Below are positions 17,005 to 25,487 of a DNA stretch of 64,000 nt, one piece after another. Below the pieces are notes generated by a model. The model did not search any database and was not told the DNA's origin. It saw only the letters and a list, made by a program, of their open reading frames with translations. How positions within the stretch are numbered: the first letter of the stretch is position 1; each line of letters opens with the position of its first letter. The position numbers and the translations under genes are program-made. Origin of the DNA: Actinospica robiniae DSM 44927 (GTDB lineage: Bacteria; Actinomycetota; Actinomycetes; Streptomycetales; Catenulisporaceae); contig NZ_KI632511.1 of NCBI RefSeq assembly GCF_000504285.1, positions 9,096,154-9,160,153 on the forward strand. Direction: 5' to 3'.

Positions 17005-18300
17005 ATGACCGCCCTCACCGACACGGCGTCACGGCGGAAAGGCACCGTGGTGACCCGCGCCGCCGTTCCCGACCTCGATTCCGTGCCCGTCTCCAACGCC
17101 GGCCGACGCGGTGCGAACGCGGGCGCGGTGCTGCGCACGGCCTTGCACCACGGGCCGATCGCGCGCAGCACCATCGCCAGGATCACCGGGCTCTCGCCGG
17201 CCGCGGTGACCGGCCACAGCGCCGATCTCGCCGCCGCCGGACTGCTGCGCGAGCTGCCCGACGAGGTCCGCTCGAACGGAGCCGGCCGCCCGCACATCCC
17301 GGTCGCCGTCGACGACACCCGCCACCTCGTGGCCGCCGTGCACATCGCCATCCCGCAGACTTCAGTGGCCCTGCTCGACCTGTGCGGCCGGGTCCTGGCC
17401 AGCCGCGACGTGCCGCATACGAGCACTGATGCGGACGTCGTCATATCCCGCGCGGCCCGCGCTCTGGCAGAACTCTGCGAGGAGCACGGAGGCGTGCGCC
17501 CGCTCGGCATCGGCACCGCCGTCGGCGGCTGGGTCGACGCCGAATCCGGCATGGTGATGGACCATCCGCGGCTCGGCTGGTCGCTCGTGCCCTTGCGCGA
17601 CCTGCTCAGCGAAGCCACCGGCCTGCCCGTCTACGTCGACAACCACTCGCGGGCCCTGCTGCTCGGCGAGATCCTGCTCGGCCGGGCGCGCAGCGCGGCG
17701 AGCGTGCTGCACCTGTTCGTCGGCAACGTCGTCGACGCCGCGTTCGCCACGCGTGGCGAGGCCCACTATGGCGCCGGATCCCAGGCAGGGGTCATCGCGC
17801 ACCTGCCTGTGGTCGGCAGCGACGCGCCGTGCTCCTGCGGCCGCCTCGGCTGCCTCGAAGCGACAGTCTCGGAGTCGTCGCTGATCCGCCGGGCCGCGGA
17901 GAAGGGCGTGATCGAGACAACGGATTACCGCCTGCTGCTCCAAGCCGCTCGCAGCGGCAACGAGGAGGCCGTGGCGATGCTCGTGGAGCGCGCCCGGCTG
18001 GTCGGCCGCGCCGTGGCCCTGCTGACAGACATCTTCAGCCCCGAACTGATCATCGTGACGGACCCTGCGGCCTCCTATCTGCCGGAGGTGCTCGCAGCGC
18101 TGCGCGACTCCGCCGGAGCCCACCTGCGGACCGTCCGCGACGACGTGGACAGCATGCTGATTCCGAGCGGATTTCCCGGCGCCATTCTGGAAACCGCCGG
18201 CGGCGCGGTCATTCTCGACGCGCTCTACCGCGACCCGCTCGCGTTCATCAAGATAAATTCAGAACATTGCAAAATTGACGGGGCGGGGGCGCGGCTGTGA
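17005..18300 (+). CDS. ROK-family transcriptional regulator
   Basis: This 431-residue protein has an N-terminal winged helix (residues about 45-95, RSTIARITGLSPAAVTGHSADL) and a ROK kinase-like domain with the zinc signature CSCGRLGCLEA. ROK regulators (NagC/XylR type) usually bind sugars or sugar phosphates, so its place in an organosulfur locus is unusual. The ATG is preceded by AGGGG. It is separated from its leader peptide by 99 bases and from the third leader by 11 bases. It is a good candidate for control of the importer and oxygenase genes downstream. Confidence 0.9.
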   Translation: MTALTDTASRRKGTVVTRAAVPDLDSVPVSNAGRRGANAGAVLRTALHHGPIARSTIARITGLSPAAVTGHSADLAAAGLLRELPDEVRSNGAGRPHIPVAVDDTRHLVAAVHIAIPQTSVALLDLCGRVLASRDVPHTSTDADVVISRAARALAELCEEHGGVRPLGIGTAVGGWVDAESGMVMDHPRLGWSLVPLRDLLSEATGLPVYVDNHSRALLLGEILLGRARSAASVLHLFVGNVVDAAFATRGEAHYGAGSQAGVIAHLPVVGSDAPCSCGRLGCLEATVSESSLIRRAAEKGVIETTDYRLLLQAARSGNEEAVAMLVERARLVGRAVALLTDIFSPELIIVTDPAASYLPEVLAALRDSAGAHLRTVRDDVDSMLIPSGFPGAILETAGGAVILDALYRDPLAFIKINSEHCKIDGAGARL

Positions 18301-18311
18301 CCATAGAAGAC

Positions 18312-18392
18312 ATGGACCGACACCACGTCAACCTGGTCAAGCGCCGGGTCATCGACCTGATGCGTGTGGGCCGATCCTCCTGTTGCCGGTGA
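18312..18392 (+). CDS. Cys-ending leader peptide (26 aa), before ABC importer
   Basis: A 26-residue open frame begins 11 bases after the ROK stop and ends KRRVIDLMRVGRSSCCR, with adjacent Cys codons (TGT TGC) just before the final Arg. The RR-x-IDLMRV-x-x-S-x-C pattern resembles the other two leaders, though the His is lost and the ribosome-binding site (AGAAGA) is weak. It is followed by three successive stem-loops and then the importer genes, the order expected for attenuation. Assignment is by pattern only. Confidence 0.68.
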   Translation: MDRHHVNLVKRRVIDLMRVGRSSCCR

Positions 18393-18394
18393 TC

Positions 18395-18469
18395 ACGAAG
18401 CATTTCTGCGCTTCGTAGGTGAGAGCCGAGGAATCCGCTCGGCAGACACGGCCCGCTGATTTCGCGGGC
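18395..18469 (+). promoter_or_regulatory. Three stem-loops between Cys leader and ABC importer
   Basis: Three small hairpins follow the leader stop: ACGAAGC/GCTTCGT at 18395-18416, GCCGAG/CTCGGC at 18425-18443, and GCCCGC/GCGGGC at 18451-18469. They fill the gap before the importer start at 18572 and could be alternative attenuator structures. No U tract is present. Confidence 0.45.
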
Positions 18470-18571
18470 GAAGACACCCCGTATCGACGCACTCCCTCAC
18501 GCGCGGCCTCCGCCGTCCGCCGCGTGGCGATGGCGTGCGCCCGGCGACAAGACCCATCGAGGAGATCCACC

Positions 18572-19642
18572 GTGTCCACCCTGCCCGCCCACCGATCCGG
18601 CATCGATCGAAGACTCCTGCTGCGCTCCGTGCTCGCCACCGGCGCCGCGCTGGGTCTGAGTTCCTGCGCCGCGGTGAAGACCGCCGGCCCGAGCCTCGCC
18701 GCCGACGCCGCACTGCCGCAGGCGGTGCCGACCGGCACCAGCCTCTCCATCGCCTCCGGCCTCGGCACCACGCAGCTCGAGCTGCAGTTGTCCGGCCTCA
18801 TCGAGAAACTGCCCTTCCAGGTGCCGTCCTGGCCGAACCTGAGCGCCGGGCCCGACGTGCTCGCCGGCTTCCGCGCCGGTTCGGTGGAACTGGCCGTCAA
18901 TGCCGGCATCCCGCCGATCGAGGCGCACAACCAGGGCTATGACACCCGGATCGTGGCCATCAACCAGACCCGCACCCCAACCTACGTCTTCGCCACCAAG
19001 CCGCACAGCACGATCGAGTCGGTCGACGACTTCCGCGGCAAGAACCTGGCCTTCTCCCAAGGCCAGGCCCAGGGCGTGGTGCTGCTGCGGGCCCTGCAGA
19101 AGGCCGGGATCACGGAGAAAGAGGTCCACCTGGTCGCCCTCACCAGTGACCAGTTCCTGGTCGCGCTCGAGGCCGGCCAGGTGGACATCGCGCCGCTGCC
19201 GGTGAGTCAGCTGCCGAACTACCTCAACAGCTACGGCAAGGACGGCGCCCACTCGATCGATACCGAGGTGGTCGACTTCCTGACACTGCTGTGGGCGCCC
19301 GCGCCGATCCTGGCGAACGAGGCGAAGGCGGCCGCGATCGCCGCGTTCGTACCGATCTGGGCTCAGGCCGTGGTGTGGGTGTACGAGAACCCGGCGTCGT
19401 GGGAGCAGAACTACTACGTCAAGTCCCAGGACATCTCGCTGGCCCAGGCCCAGCAGGTGGTCAAGCTGACCCCGAAGCCGTGGTTCCCGACCAGCTGGGA
19501 CGCGGCCATCAGCTGGGAGAAGCAGACTGCCGACCTGCTCGCGCAGGGCGGCTTCATCAAGCCCTTCGACGCCTCGGCCCTGTTCGACCGGCGCTTCGAG
19601 GGCCTGGCGGCCGCCGCGGTCCCCGCGGCCTACCGGAGCTGA
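18572..19642 (+). CDS. ABC sulfonate-type substrate-binding lipoprotein (SsuA-like)
   Basis: This 356-residue periplasmic-type binding protein starts with a twin-Arg-containing signal (RRLLLRSVLATGAALGLSSC); Cys32 in LSSC is the lipidation site. The body follows the SsuA/TauA/NMT1 fold (GSVELAVNAGIPPIEAHNQG, TYVFATKPHSTIESVDDFRG, ALEAGQVDIAPLPVSQLPNY). It would bind an organosulfur compound outside the cell. The frame is open back to 18419, but the GTG at 18572 has GAGGAG at 18559-18564 and gives a proper signal peptide. Confidence 0.88.
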   Translation: MSTLPAHRSGIDRRLLLRSVLATGAALGLSSCAAVKTAGPSLAADAALPQAVPTGTSLSIASGLGTTQLELQLSGLIEKLPFQVPSWPNLSAGPDVLAGFRAGSVELAVNAGIPPIEAHNQGYDTRIVAINQTRTPTYVFATKPHSTIESVDDFRGKNLAFSQGQAQGVVLLRALQKAGITEKEVHLVALTSDQFLVALEAGQVDIAPLPVSQLPNYLNSYGKDGAHSIDTEVVDFLTLLWAPAPILANEAKAAAIAAFVPIWAQAVVWVYENPASWEQNYYVKSQDISLAQAQQVVKLTPKPWFPTSWDAAISWEKQTADLLAQGGFIKPFDASALFDRRFEGLAAAAVPAAYRS

Positions 19643-19647
19643 TCGCC

Positions 19648-20499
19648 ATGACACAGACCACCATCCGGCCGTTCGCGGCCACCGCCGCCCCCGTCGTCGC
19701 GGCCCCGGTCGAACACCGCCGGGTCCGCCGGCTCGGCCCCGGCCGGTCCGTCCCGTTCGCCCGCGCCATCGGGCCCGTGCTGCTGCTCGGCGTCTGGGCG
19801 CTCGCCAGCGCCACCGGCCGGCTCGATCCGCGCATCCTGCCGGCCCCCTGGTCGGTGGTGAGCACCGGGGTGCGGCTGTGGAACTCCGGCACGCTCGGCC
19901 CGGACCTGGCGATCTCGCTCCAGCGGGCCGGCGAGGGCTTCGCCATCGGGCTCCTCGCCGGCGTGGCACTCGCCCTGATCGCCGGGCTCAGCCGGGTCGG
20001 CGCGGCCCTGATCGACGGGAACGTGCAGGTGAACCGGGCGCTGCCGATCCTCGGCATGATCCCGCTGTTCATCCTCTGGCTGGGCATCGGGGAAACCTTC
20101 AAGATCACCATCATCGCCATCGCGGTGTACATCCCGATCTACATCAACCTCTCCGCCGCGCTCTCGGCCATCGACCAGCGCTACGTCGAACTCGCCGAGA
20201 CGGTGGGCCTGAGCCGGTGGCAGTTCGTCCGCCAGGTCGTGATCCCCGGCGCGCTGCCCGGCTTCTTCACCGGGCTGCGCCTGGGCGTGACCGGCTCCTG
20301 GCTCGCGCTCGTCGTGGTCGAGGAGGTCAACGCCACCAGCGGCCTCGGATACCTGATGTACCAGCAGGCCACCTACGGGCTGATCGACAGCGTCGTGGTG
20401 GGCCTGGCCATCTACGGGATCTGGGGCTTCGCCTCGGACCTGATCGTCCGACTGATCGAAAGGAGGGTGCTGTCATGGCGGCGAACCCTCGCGGGCTGA
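19648..20499 (+). CDS. ABC transporter permease (SsuC-like)
   Basis: This 283-residue permease has six membrane helices from residue about 38. The EAA loop reads YVELAETVGLSRWQFVRQVVIPGALPGF, which contacts the ATPase. It matches the sulfonate/taurine/nitrate permease group. The ATG at 19648 lies five bases after the binding-protein stop. The gene overlaps the following ATPase gene by 25 bases, which couples their translation. Confidence 0.9.
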   Translation: MTQTTIRPFAATAAPVVAAPVEHRRVRRLGPGRSVPFARAIGPVLLLGVWALASATGRLDPRILPAPWSVVSTGVRLWNSGTLGPDLAISLQRAGEGFAIGLLAGVALALIAGLSRVGAALIDGNVQVNRALPILGMIPLFILWLGIGETFKITIIAIAVYIPIYINLSAALSAIDQRYVELAETVGLSRWQFVRQVVIPGALPGFFTGLRLGVTGSWLALVVVEEVNATSGLGYLMYQQATYGLIDSVVVGLAIYGIWGFASDLIVRLIERRVLSWRRTLAG

Positions 20500-21281
20500 A
20501 CGGTTCCGCGCCCGCGGTCGTCCTGGACGGGCTCACCCGCCGCTTCGGGACCCGCACCGTGCTCGAGCACATCGAACTGAGCATCCCCCGGGGCCAGTTC
20601 GTGGCCCTGGTCGGGCGCAGCGGCTCGGGCAAGAGCACGCTGCTGCGGGCCATCGCAGGGATCGACCACGACGTGGTCGGCGAGGGCGCGATCCGCGCGC
20701 CGCAGGCCGTGTCCGTGGTCTTCCAGGACTCCCGGCTGCTGCCGTGGCGCCGCGTGCTCGACAACGTGCTGCTCGGCCTGCCGCGGCGCGGGCCGCAGGG
20801 CGCGGCGGCCGAGGCCGCCGCGCGCGCCGCGCTGGCAGAGGTCGGGCTGGCCGGCCGGGAGCAGGCCTGGCCGAGCGAGCTGTCCGGCGGCGAGGCGCAG
20901 CGGGCCGCGCTGGCCCGGTCGCTGGCCCGCGAGCCCGAGCTGATCCTGGCCGACGAACCGTTCGGCGCGCTCGACGCGCTCACCCGGATCAAGATGCACG
21001 CCCTGCTGCGCGAGGTGCTCGAGCACCACGAGCCGACCGTGCTGCTGGTCACCCACGACGTGGACGAGGCGGTGCTGCTGGCGGATCGTGCGCTCGTGCT
21101 CGAGGAAGGCCGGTTCGTGCTGGATCTGCCGATCGACCTGCCGCGGCCGCGCTCGAACAAGGACCGGCGTTTCGCCGAGTACCGCGAGCGCCTGCTGGCC
21201 GCGCTCGGGGTGCGCGAGGACGGTCCCGACACCGCGCGCGAGGCCGAAGAAATCGCTGTTCTGGAAGAGGTGGTCGCATGA
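20475..21281 (+). CDS. ABC transporter ATPase (SsuB-like)
   Basis: This 268-residue ATPase has Walker A GRSGSGKST (residues about 51-59), the Q-loop VVFQDSRLLPWRRVLDNVLLG typical of the SsuB/TauB group, signature LSGGEAQRAALARSL, Walker B LILADEPFGALDAL and the switch His in LVTHDVDEAV. It powers uptake through the permease just upstream. GAAAGGAGGGTG before the ATG is a good ribosome-binding site. Its stop overlaps the monooxygenase start (ATGA). Confidence 0.92.
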   Translation: MAANPRGLNGSAPAVVLDGLTRRFGTRTVLEHIELSIPRGQFVALVGRSGSGKSTLLRAIAGIDHDVVGEGAIRAPQAVSVVFQDSRLLPWRRVLDNVLLGLPRRGPQGAAAEAAARAALAEVGLAGREQAWPSELSGGEAQRAALARSLAREPELILADEPFGALDALTRIKMHALLREVLEHHEPTVLLVTHDVDEAVLLADRALVLEEGRFVLDLPIDLPRPRSNKDRRFAEYRERLLAALGVREDGPDTAREAEEIAVLEEVVA

Positions 21282-22642
21282 CCAGGGTCCTGCATCTCAA
21301 CGCGTTCCTGATGAGCACGGGGCATCACGAAGCGTCCTGGCGGCTGCCGGAGAGCGATCCGCATGCCAGCACCGACATCGAGCACTTCAAAGCCCTGGCC
21401 CGCACGGCCGAACGCGGCACGTTCGACTCGCTCTTCCTCGCCGACGGACCCGTGCTGTGGGGCGGCGTGGCGCAGCGGCCGGCCGGGGTGCTCGAGCCGC
21501 TGACGCTGCTGACGGTACTGGCCGCCACGACCGAGCACATCGGCCTGATCGCCACCGCCTCGACCACCTACAACTCGCCCTACAACCTGGCCCGCCGCTT
21601 CGCCTCGCTCGACCACGTCAGCGGCGGCCGGGCGGGGTGGAACATCGTCACCACCGCCGGAGGAGCCGCGGCCCGCAACTTCGGCCTCGACGACGCCCCC
21701 GAGCACGCGCACCGCTACGAGCGCGCCGCCGAGTTCACCGAGGTCGCGCTGAAGCTGTGGGACAGCTGGGAGGACGACGTCTTCATCGGCGACAAGGACC
21801 TCGGCGTCTGGGGCGACGACCGCAAGATCCACCCGCCGCATCATCAGGGCCGGTACTTCTCGGTGGAGGGCGCGCTGAACATCCCGCGCTCGCCGCAGGG
21901 ATACCCGCTGCTGGTCCAGGCCGGCTCCTCGGAGGACGGCAAGGACTTCGCCGCCCGCTACGCCGAGGCGGTGTTCACCGCGCAGCAGACCCTGGCCGAG
22001 GCCCAGGCCTTCTACCGCGATCTCAAGGGTCGTACTCTCGCGCTGGGCCGGGATCCGGAGGGAATCAAGATCCTGCCGGGCCTGGTCCCGGTGATCGGCT
22101 CGACCGAGGCCGAGGCGCGCGAGCGCGACGCCGAGCTCGAGGAGCTGATCACCTACGAGCACGGGCAGCGCCGGCTCGCCGAGCTGCTCCAGATCCCGTT
22201 CGAGCAGCTCGATCTGGACGCGCGGCTGCCCGCCGACCTGCCCCCGCCGGCGCTGATCAACGGCGCCCAGAGCCGCTACGAGCTCGTCGTGGAACTGGCC
22301 CGCCGGGACAAGCTCACCGTCAGGGAACTGATCGGCCGGCTCGGCGGCGGCCGCGGCCACCGCACCTTCGCCGGCACGCCGGAGCAGGTGGCCGACCAGA
22401 TCGAGATCTGGTTCACCGACGGCGCGGCGGACGGCTTCAACATCATGCCGCCGGTGCTGCCCTCGGGGCTGGAGCTCTTCGTCGACGAGGTCGTGCCGAT
22501 CCTGCGTCGCAGGGGCCTGTTCCGCACCGAATACGTACCCGGCGAGACCCTGCGCGACCGCTACGGTCTGCCGCGCCCTGAGGCCGGCCGGGCCCAGCTC
22601 ACGAACATGAATGCTGATATCAAAATAGGGAGTCAGGCATGA
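21278..22642 (+). CDS. FMNH2-dependent monooxygenase, NtaA/SnaA/DszA/DmoA family
   Basis: This 454-residue TIM-barrel flavin monooxygenase of the luciferase-like superfamily shows the subfamily marks LNAFLMSTGHHEASWR, TFDSLFLADGP, STTYNSPYNLARRFASLDHVSGGRAGWNIVTT and HRYERAAEF. Relatives oxidise nitrilotriacetate, dibenzothiophene sulfone or dimethyl sulfide with FMNH2 from a separate reductase. Here the two reductases at 15291-16369 can fill that role. In this sulfur locus a C-S bond-cleaving reaction is likely; the substrate is not known. It overlaps its neighbours on both sides by four bases. Confidence 0.9.
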   Translation: MTRVLHLNAFLMSTGHHEASWRLPESDPHASTDIEHFKALARTAERGTFDSLFLADGPVLWGGVAQRPAGVLEPLTLLTVLAATTEHIGLIATASTTYNSPYNLARRFASLDHVSGGRAGWNIVTTAGGAAARNFGLDDAPEHAHRYERAAEFTEVALKLWDSWEDDVFIGDKDLGVWGDDRKIHPPHHQGRYFSVEGALNIPRSPQGYPLLVQAGSSEDGKDFAARYAEAVFTAQQTLAEAQAFYRDLKGRTLALGRDPEGIKILPGLVPVIGSTEAEARERDAELEELITYEHGQRRLAELLQIPFEQLDLDARLPADLPPPALINGAQSRYELVVELARRDKLTVRELIGRLGGGRGHRTFAGTPEQVADQIEIWFTDGAADGFNIMPPVLPSGLELFVDEVVPILRRRGLFRTEYVPGETLRDRYGLPRPEAGRAQLTNMNADIKIGSQA

Positions 22643-23595
22643 CCGTCACCGCCCAGGACGCCGCCGCGACCGGCGCGAGCGTCGAACTCGAGATCCAGAA
22701 GGTCACCGGCCGGATCGGCGCGCGCGTCTCCGGACTCGACATCACCCGGGAGCTGGACGCGGCCACCGTGGCCGCCGTCCGCGCGGCCCTGAACGAGCAC
22801 AAGGCGCTGGTGTTCGACGCCACCGGCCTCGACGACGAGGGCCAGCTGGTGTTCGCCCGCAACTTCGGCGAGCTGACCACCGCCCACCCCACCGTCCCGG
22901 CGCTGGACGGCTCCCCGAACGTGCTGCCGGTCGACAGCGAGTGGGGCGGCCGGGCCAACCACTGGCACACCGATGTCACCTTCGTGGTCAGCCCGCCGCA
23001 GGCCTCCACGCTGCGTAGCATCGCCATCCCGCCCTACGGCGGCGAGACGCTGATCGCGAACTCGGCTGCCGCCTACCGCGACCTGCCCGAGCCGCTGCGC
23101 GCCTTCGCCGACACGCTGTGGGCCGTGCACACCAACGTGTACGACTACGCCGTGCAGGGCCGCAAGCTGGGCGAGCAGCACGAGGAGCACCGCAAGGTCT
23201 TCACCTCGATCAAGTACGAGACCGTCCACCCGGTAGTCCGGGTGCACCCGCTGACCGGCGAGCGCGGCCTGTTCATCGGCGGCTTCGCCCAGCGGATCGT
23301 GGGCCTGTCCGGCAGCGAGTCGCGCACGATCCTGGACCTGCTCCAGAGCTACGTCACCCGCCCGGAGAACATCCTGCGCTGGCGTTGGTCCCCGAACGAG
23401 CTGGTGCTCTTCGACAACCGCATCACCCAGCACTACGCCATCGACAACTACGACGACCTGCCCCGCCGCCTGCACCGGGTGACCGTCGCCGGGGACATCC
23501 CGGTGGGTCTCGACGGACAGCGCAGCTACTCGATCGCCGGGGACGCGTCGCACTACACGACCGTCGCCGAGATCGCCGAGCTCGCGGCCGCCTGA
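22639..23595 (+). CDS. TauD/TfdA-family 2-oxoglutarate-dependent dioxygenase
   Basis: This 318-residue Fe(II) dioxygenase has the iron ligands His110 and Asp112 in NHWHTDVTF and His265 in ITQHYAIDNYDD; Arg276 or Arg280 would hold 2-oxoglutarate. The pattern fits taurine dioxygenase and the alkylsulfatase AtsK, which release sulfite or sulfate from organic sulfonates or sulfate esters. Its ATG overlaps the monooxygenase stop, so importer, monooxygenase and dioxygenase form one operon. Substrate is inferred only as organosulfur. Confidence 0.92.
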   Translation: MTVTAQDAAATGASVELEIQKVTGRIGARVSGLDITRELDAATVAAVRAALNEHKALVFDATGLDDEGQLVFARNFGELTTAHPTVPALDGSPNVLPVDSEWGGRANHWHTDVTFVVSPPQASTLRSIAIPPYGGETLIANSAAAYRDLPEPLRAFADTLWAVHTNVYDYAVQGRKLGEQHEEHRKVFTSIKYETVHPVVRVHPLTGERGLFIGGFAQRIVGLSGSESRTILDLLQSYVTRPENILRWRWSPNELVLFDNRITQHYAIDNYDDLPRRLHRVTVAGDIPVGLDGQRSYSIAGDASHYTTVAEIAELAAA

Positions 23596-23612
23596 CGCGG
23601 CGCCGCCCAAGG

Positions 23613-23635
23613 CCCGGCCGACCACGTCGGCCGGG
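23613..23635 (+). terminator. Hairpin terminator after organosulfur operon
   Basis: CCCGGCCGAC-CAC-GTCGGCCGGG is a perfect 10-base-pair stem 17 bases after the dioxygenase stop. Confidence 0.65.
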
Positions 23636-23750
23636 TCCCGGCGCGTCCGGACCGATCATCAGACCTTTCGGCGATGTGTCGTCAGCCGCCTTCGGCCGGG
23701 GTAGGGACTGGTGTGGCGCAAGCCCCCTGACGACCGAAAGGCCCCCGGCG

Positions 23751-25100
23751 ATGACCGAGATCGCGAGTACCGCCGTCGCGCCCGGCGCCCGGCCGCTGCT
23801 GGGCCACTTCCTGGCGCTGCGCCGCGACCCGCTCGGGTTCATGGAGTCGCTGCGCGGACACGGCGACCTCGTCGCGATGTCGGCCGGCCCGCTGCGCTTC
23901 GTCGTGGTCTGCGACCCGCTGCTGGCCCACGAGGTCATGACCGACCTGCGCACCTACGACCGGACCGGGGCGGTCTACGACCGCGTCCGGCGGGCGATGG
24001 GCAGCGGCGTGGCCACCTCCGCCTACGCCGAGCACCGACGGCAGCGGCTGATGATGCAGCCCGCCTTCCACGCCCGGCACCTGCCCGGCTACACCGAAGT
24101 GATGCGCGAGCAGACCGCCGCGCAACTCGACTCCTGGCGTACCGGCCAGACCATCGACGTCTCGACCGAGATGTTCCGGCTGACCACGTCCGTGGCGCTG
24201 CGGGCGCTGTTCTCCACCGGCCTGTCGAGCGTGGAGTCGGCGAAGCTGCGCGAGGCCTTCGAGGTCTTCCTGCGCGGCTCGTACACCCAGATCGCGCTGC
24301 CCGCGTTCGGCCGGCTCCCGCTCCCCGGCAACCTCCGCTACCGGGCCGCACTGCGGCAGTGGCGCAAGCAGGTGAAGGACCTGATCACCGGCTATCGCGC
24401 AGCCGGCGGCGGCGAGGACCTGATGGCCCGTCTGCTCGCGGCCTGCGGCGAGGAGGGCGAGGGCCTGACCGACGCCGAGCTCTCCGACCAGGTCGCGGTC
24501 CTGCTGCTGGCCGGCGGCGAGACCACGTCCTCCGCGCTGACCTGGGCGGTGTACCTGCTGTGCACACACCCTGAGGTGCTGCGCGCGGCGAGCGAGGAGT
24601 CCGGGCGCGTGCTCGGCGGCGAGGTCGGCGGCTGGGAGCACCTGCCGCAGCTGGACCTGATCGGCCGCGTCATGCGGGAAACGCTGCGGATGTATCCGCC
24701 GAGCTGGCTGCTGGCGCGCACCGCGACCCGGGAGGCCCGGCTCGGCCGGCACGCCGTCCCGGCCGGTACGACGGTCCTGGTGAGTCAGTACGTGCTGCAC
24801 CGCGACCCCGACGTCTTCCCCGAGCCGAACCGCTTCGACCCGGAGCGCTGGGCCGAGGGCGCCCGATCCGGCGCCGCGTCCGCCACGGCGCGCCGGGCGT
24901 ATCTGCCGTTCGGCGGCGGGCCGACCAAGTGCCTCGGCGAGCAGTTCGCCTTCGCCGAGGCGACCCTCGCGCTCGCCTCCATCCTCGCCCGCTGGACCCC
25001 GCGGCTGCATGACGCCCGTGCCGCCGAGAAGCCGGACTGCCGGCTCGTCCTGGCGCCGCGTCACCTGCCGGTGCGCCTCGAGCGATTGATGATCGGCTGA
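23751..25100 (+). CDS. Cytochrome P450 monooxygenase
   Basis: This 449-residue P450 has the I-helix oxygen-binding motif AGGETTS (254-260), the ExxR pair Glu310/Arg313, and the heme-binding loop FGGGPTKCLG with Cys394 as iron ligand. Lys393 replaces the usual Arg two residues before the Cys. It has no reductase or ferredoxin partner nearby. The chosen ATG gives a normal N-terminus; the frame is open far upstream. The final codons (ERLMIG and stop) lie inside the inverted end of the foldback repeat that starts at 25085, so the C-terminus may have been reshaped by that element. Confidence 0.9.
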   Translation: MTEIASTAVAPGARPLLGHFLALRRDPLGFMESLRGHGDLVAMSAGPLRFVVVCDPLLAHEVMTDLRTYDRTGAVYDRVRRAMGSGVATSAYAEHRRQRLMMQPAFHARHLPGYTEVMREQTAAQLDSWRTGQTIDVSTEMFRLTTSVALRALFSTGLSSVESAKLREAFEVFLRGSYTQIALPAFGRLPLPGNLRYRAALRQWRKQVKDLITGYRAAGGGEDLMARLLAACGEEGEGLTDAELSDQVAVLLLAGGETTSSALTWAVYLLCTHPEVLRAASEESGRVLGGEVGGWEHLPQLDLIGRVMRETLRMYPPSWLLARTATREARLGRHAVPAGTTVLVSQYVLHRDPDVFPEPNRFDPERWAEGARSGAASATARRAYLPFGGGPTKCLGEQFAFAEATLALASILARWTPRLHDARAAEKPDCRLVLAPRHLPVRLERLMIG

Positions 25101-25336
25101 GTGCTCGTAGGTGTGGTGACCTGTCGGGTCGGGGTGGTCGTCGGGGTGTGGGCGGCCGCTTCGCGTCGCCCGGTTCTTCTGTCCACCCGCCCACCCGTTG
25201 CGTTGGCGGGGCGGGCTGCGGTTTCAAGACGAAAACCGCCGCTGGCAGGCCCTTCCCTCGGAGAGTGCCGAGGTCTGTGGGGTGCTGGCGTTGGCGGGGC
25301 GGGCTGAGGTTCGGGGTGGTCGGGTGCCGGGGGCGT

Positions 25337-25487
25337 GCTCTCTCCTCGGCCGGGCACCAGAGGCAATCAGGGACCTGCCGGGAGGTCAAGCGGCGGTGGT
25401 TTCGGTTGATGCTCGATCTTGCATGGCGCCGCTTGACCTCCCGGCAGAACCCTGATCGGGCTTCGCCTGCCCGACCGAGGAGAGAGC
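25337..25487. repeat. Palindromic hairpin module in left arm of copy A
   Basis: The outer arms are GCTCTCTCCTCGG and its complement at 25475-25487. The inner arms CTGCCGGGAGGTCAAGCGGC (25375-25394) and its exact complement (25428-25447) enclose a 33-base spacer. Four modules of this type occur in the window, two per foldback element. Confidence 0.8.

Noticed and set aside
14211-23595. A complete sulfoquinovose degradation pathway
   Set aside because: No glycosidase, 6-oxoglucose reductase or sulfosugar-specific gene is present; only the regulator type and galM hint at a sugar.
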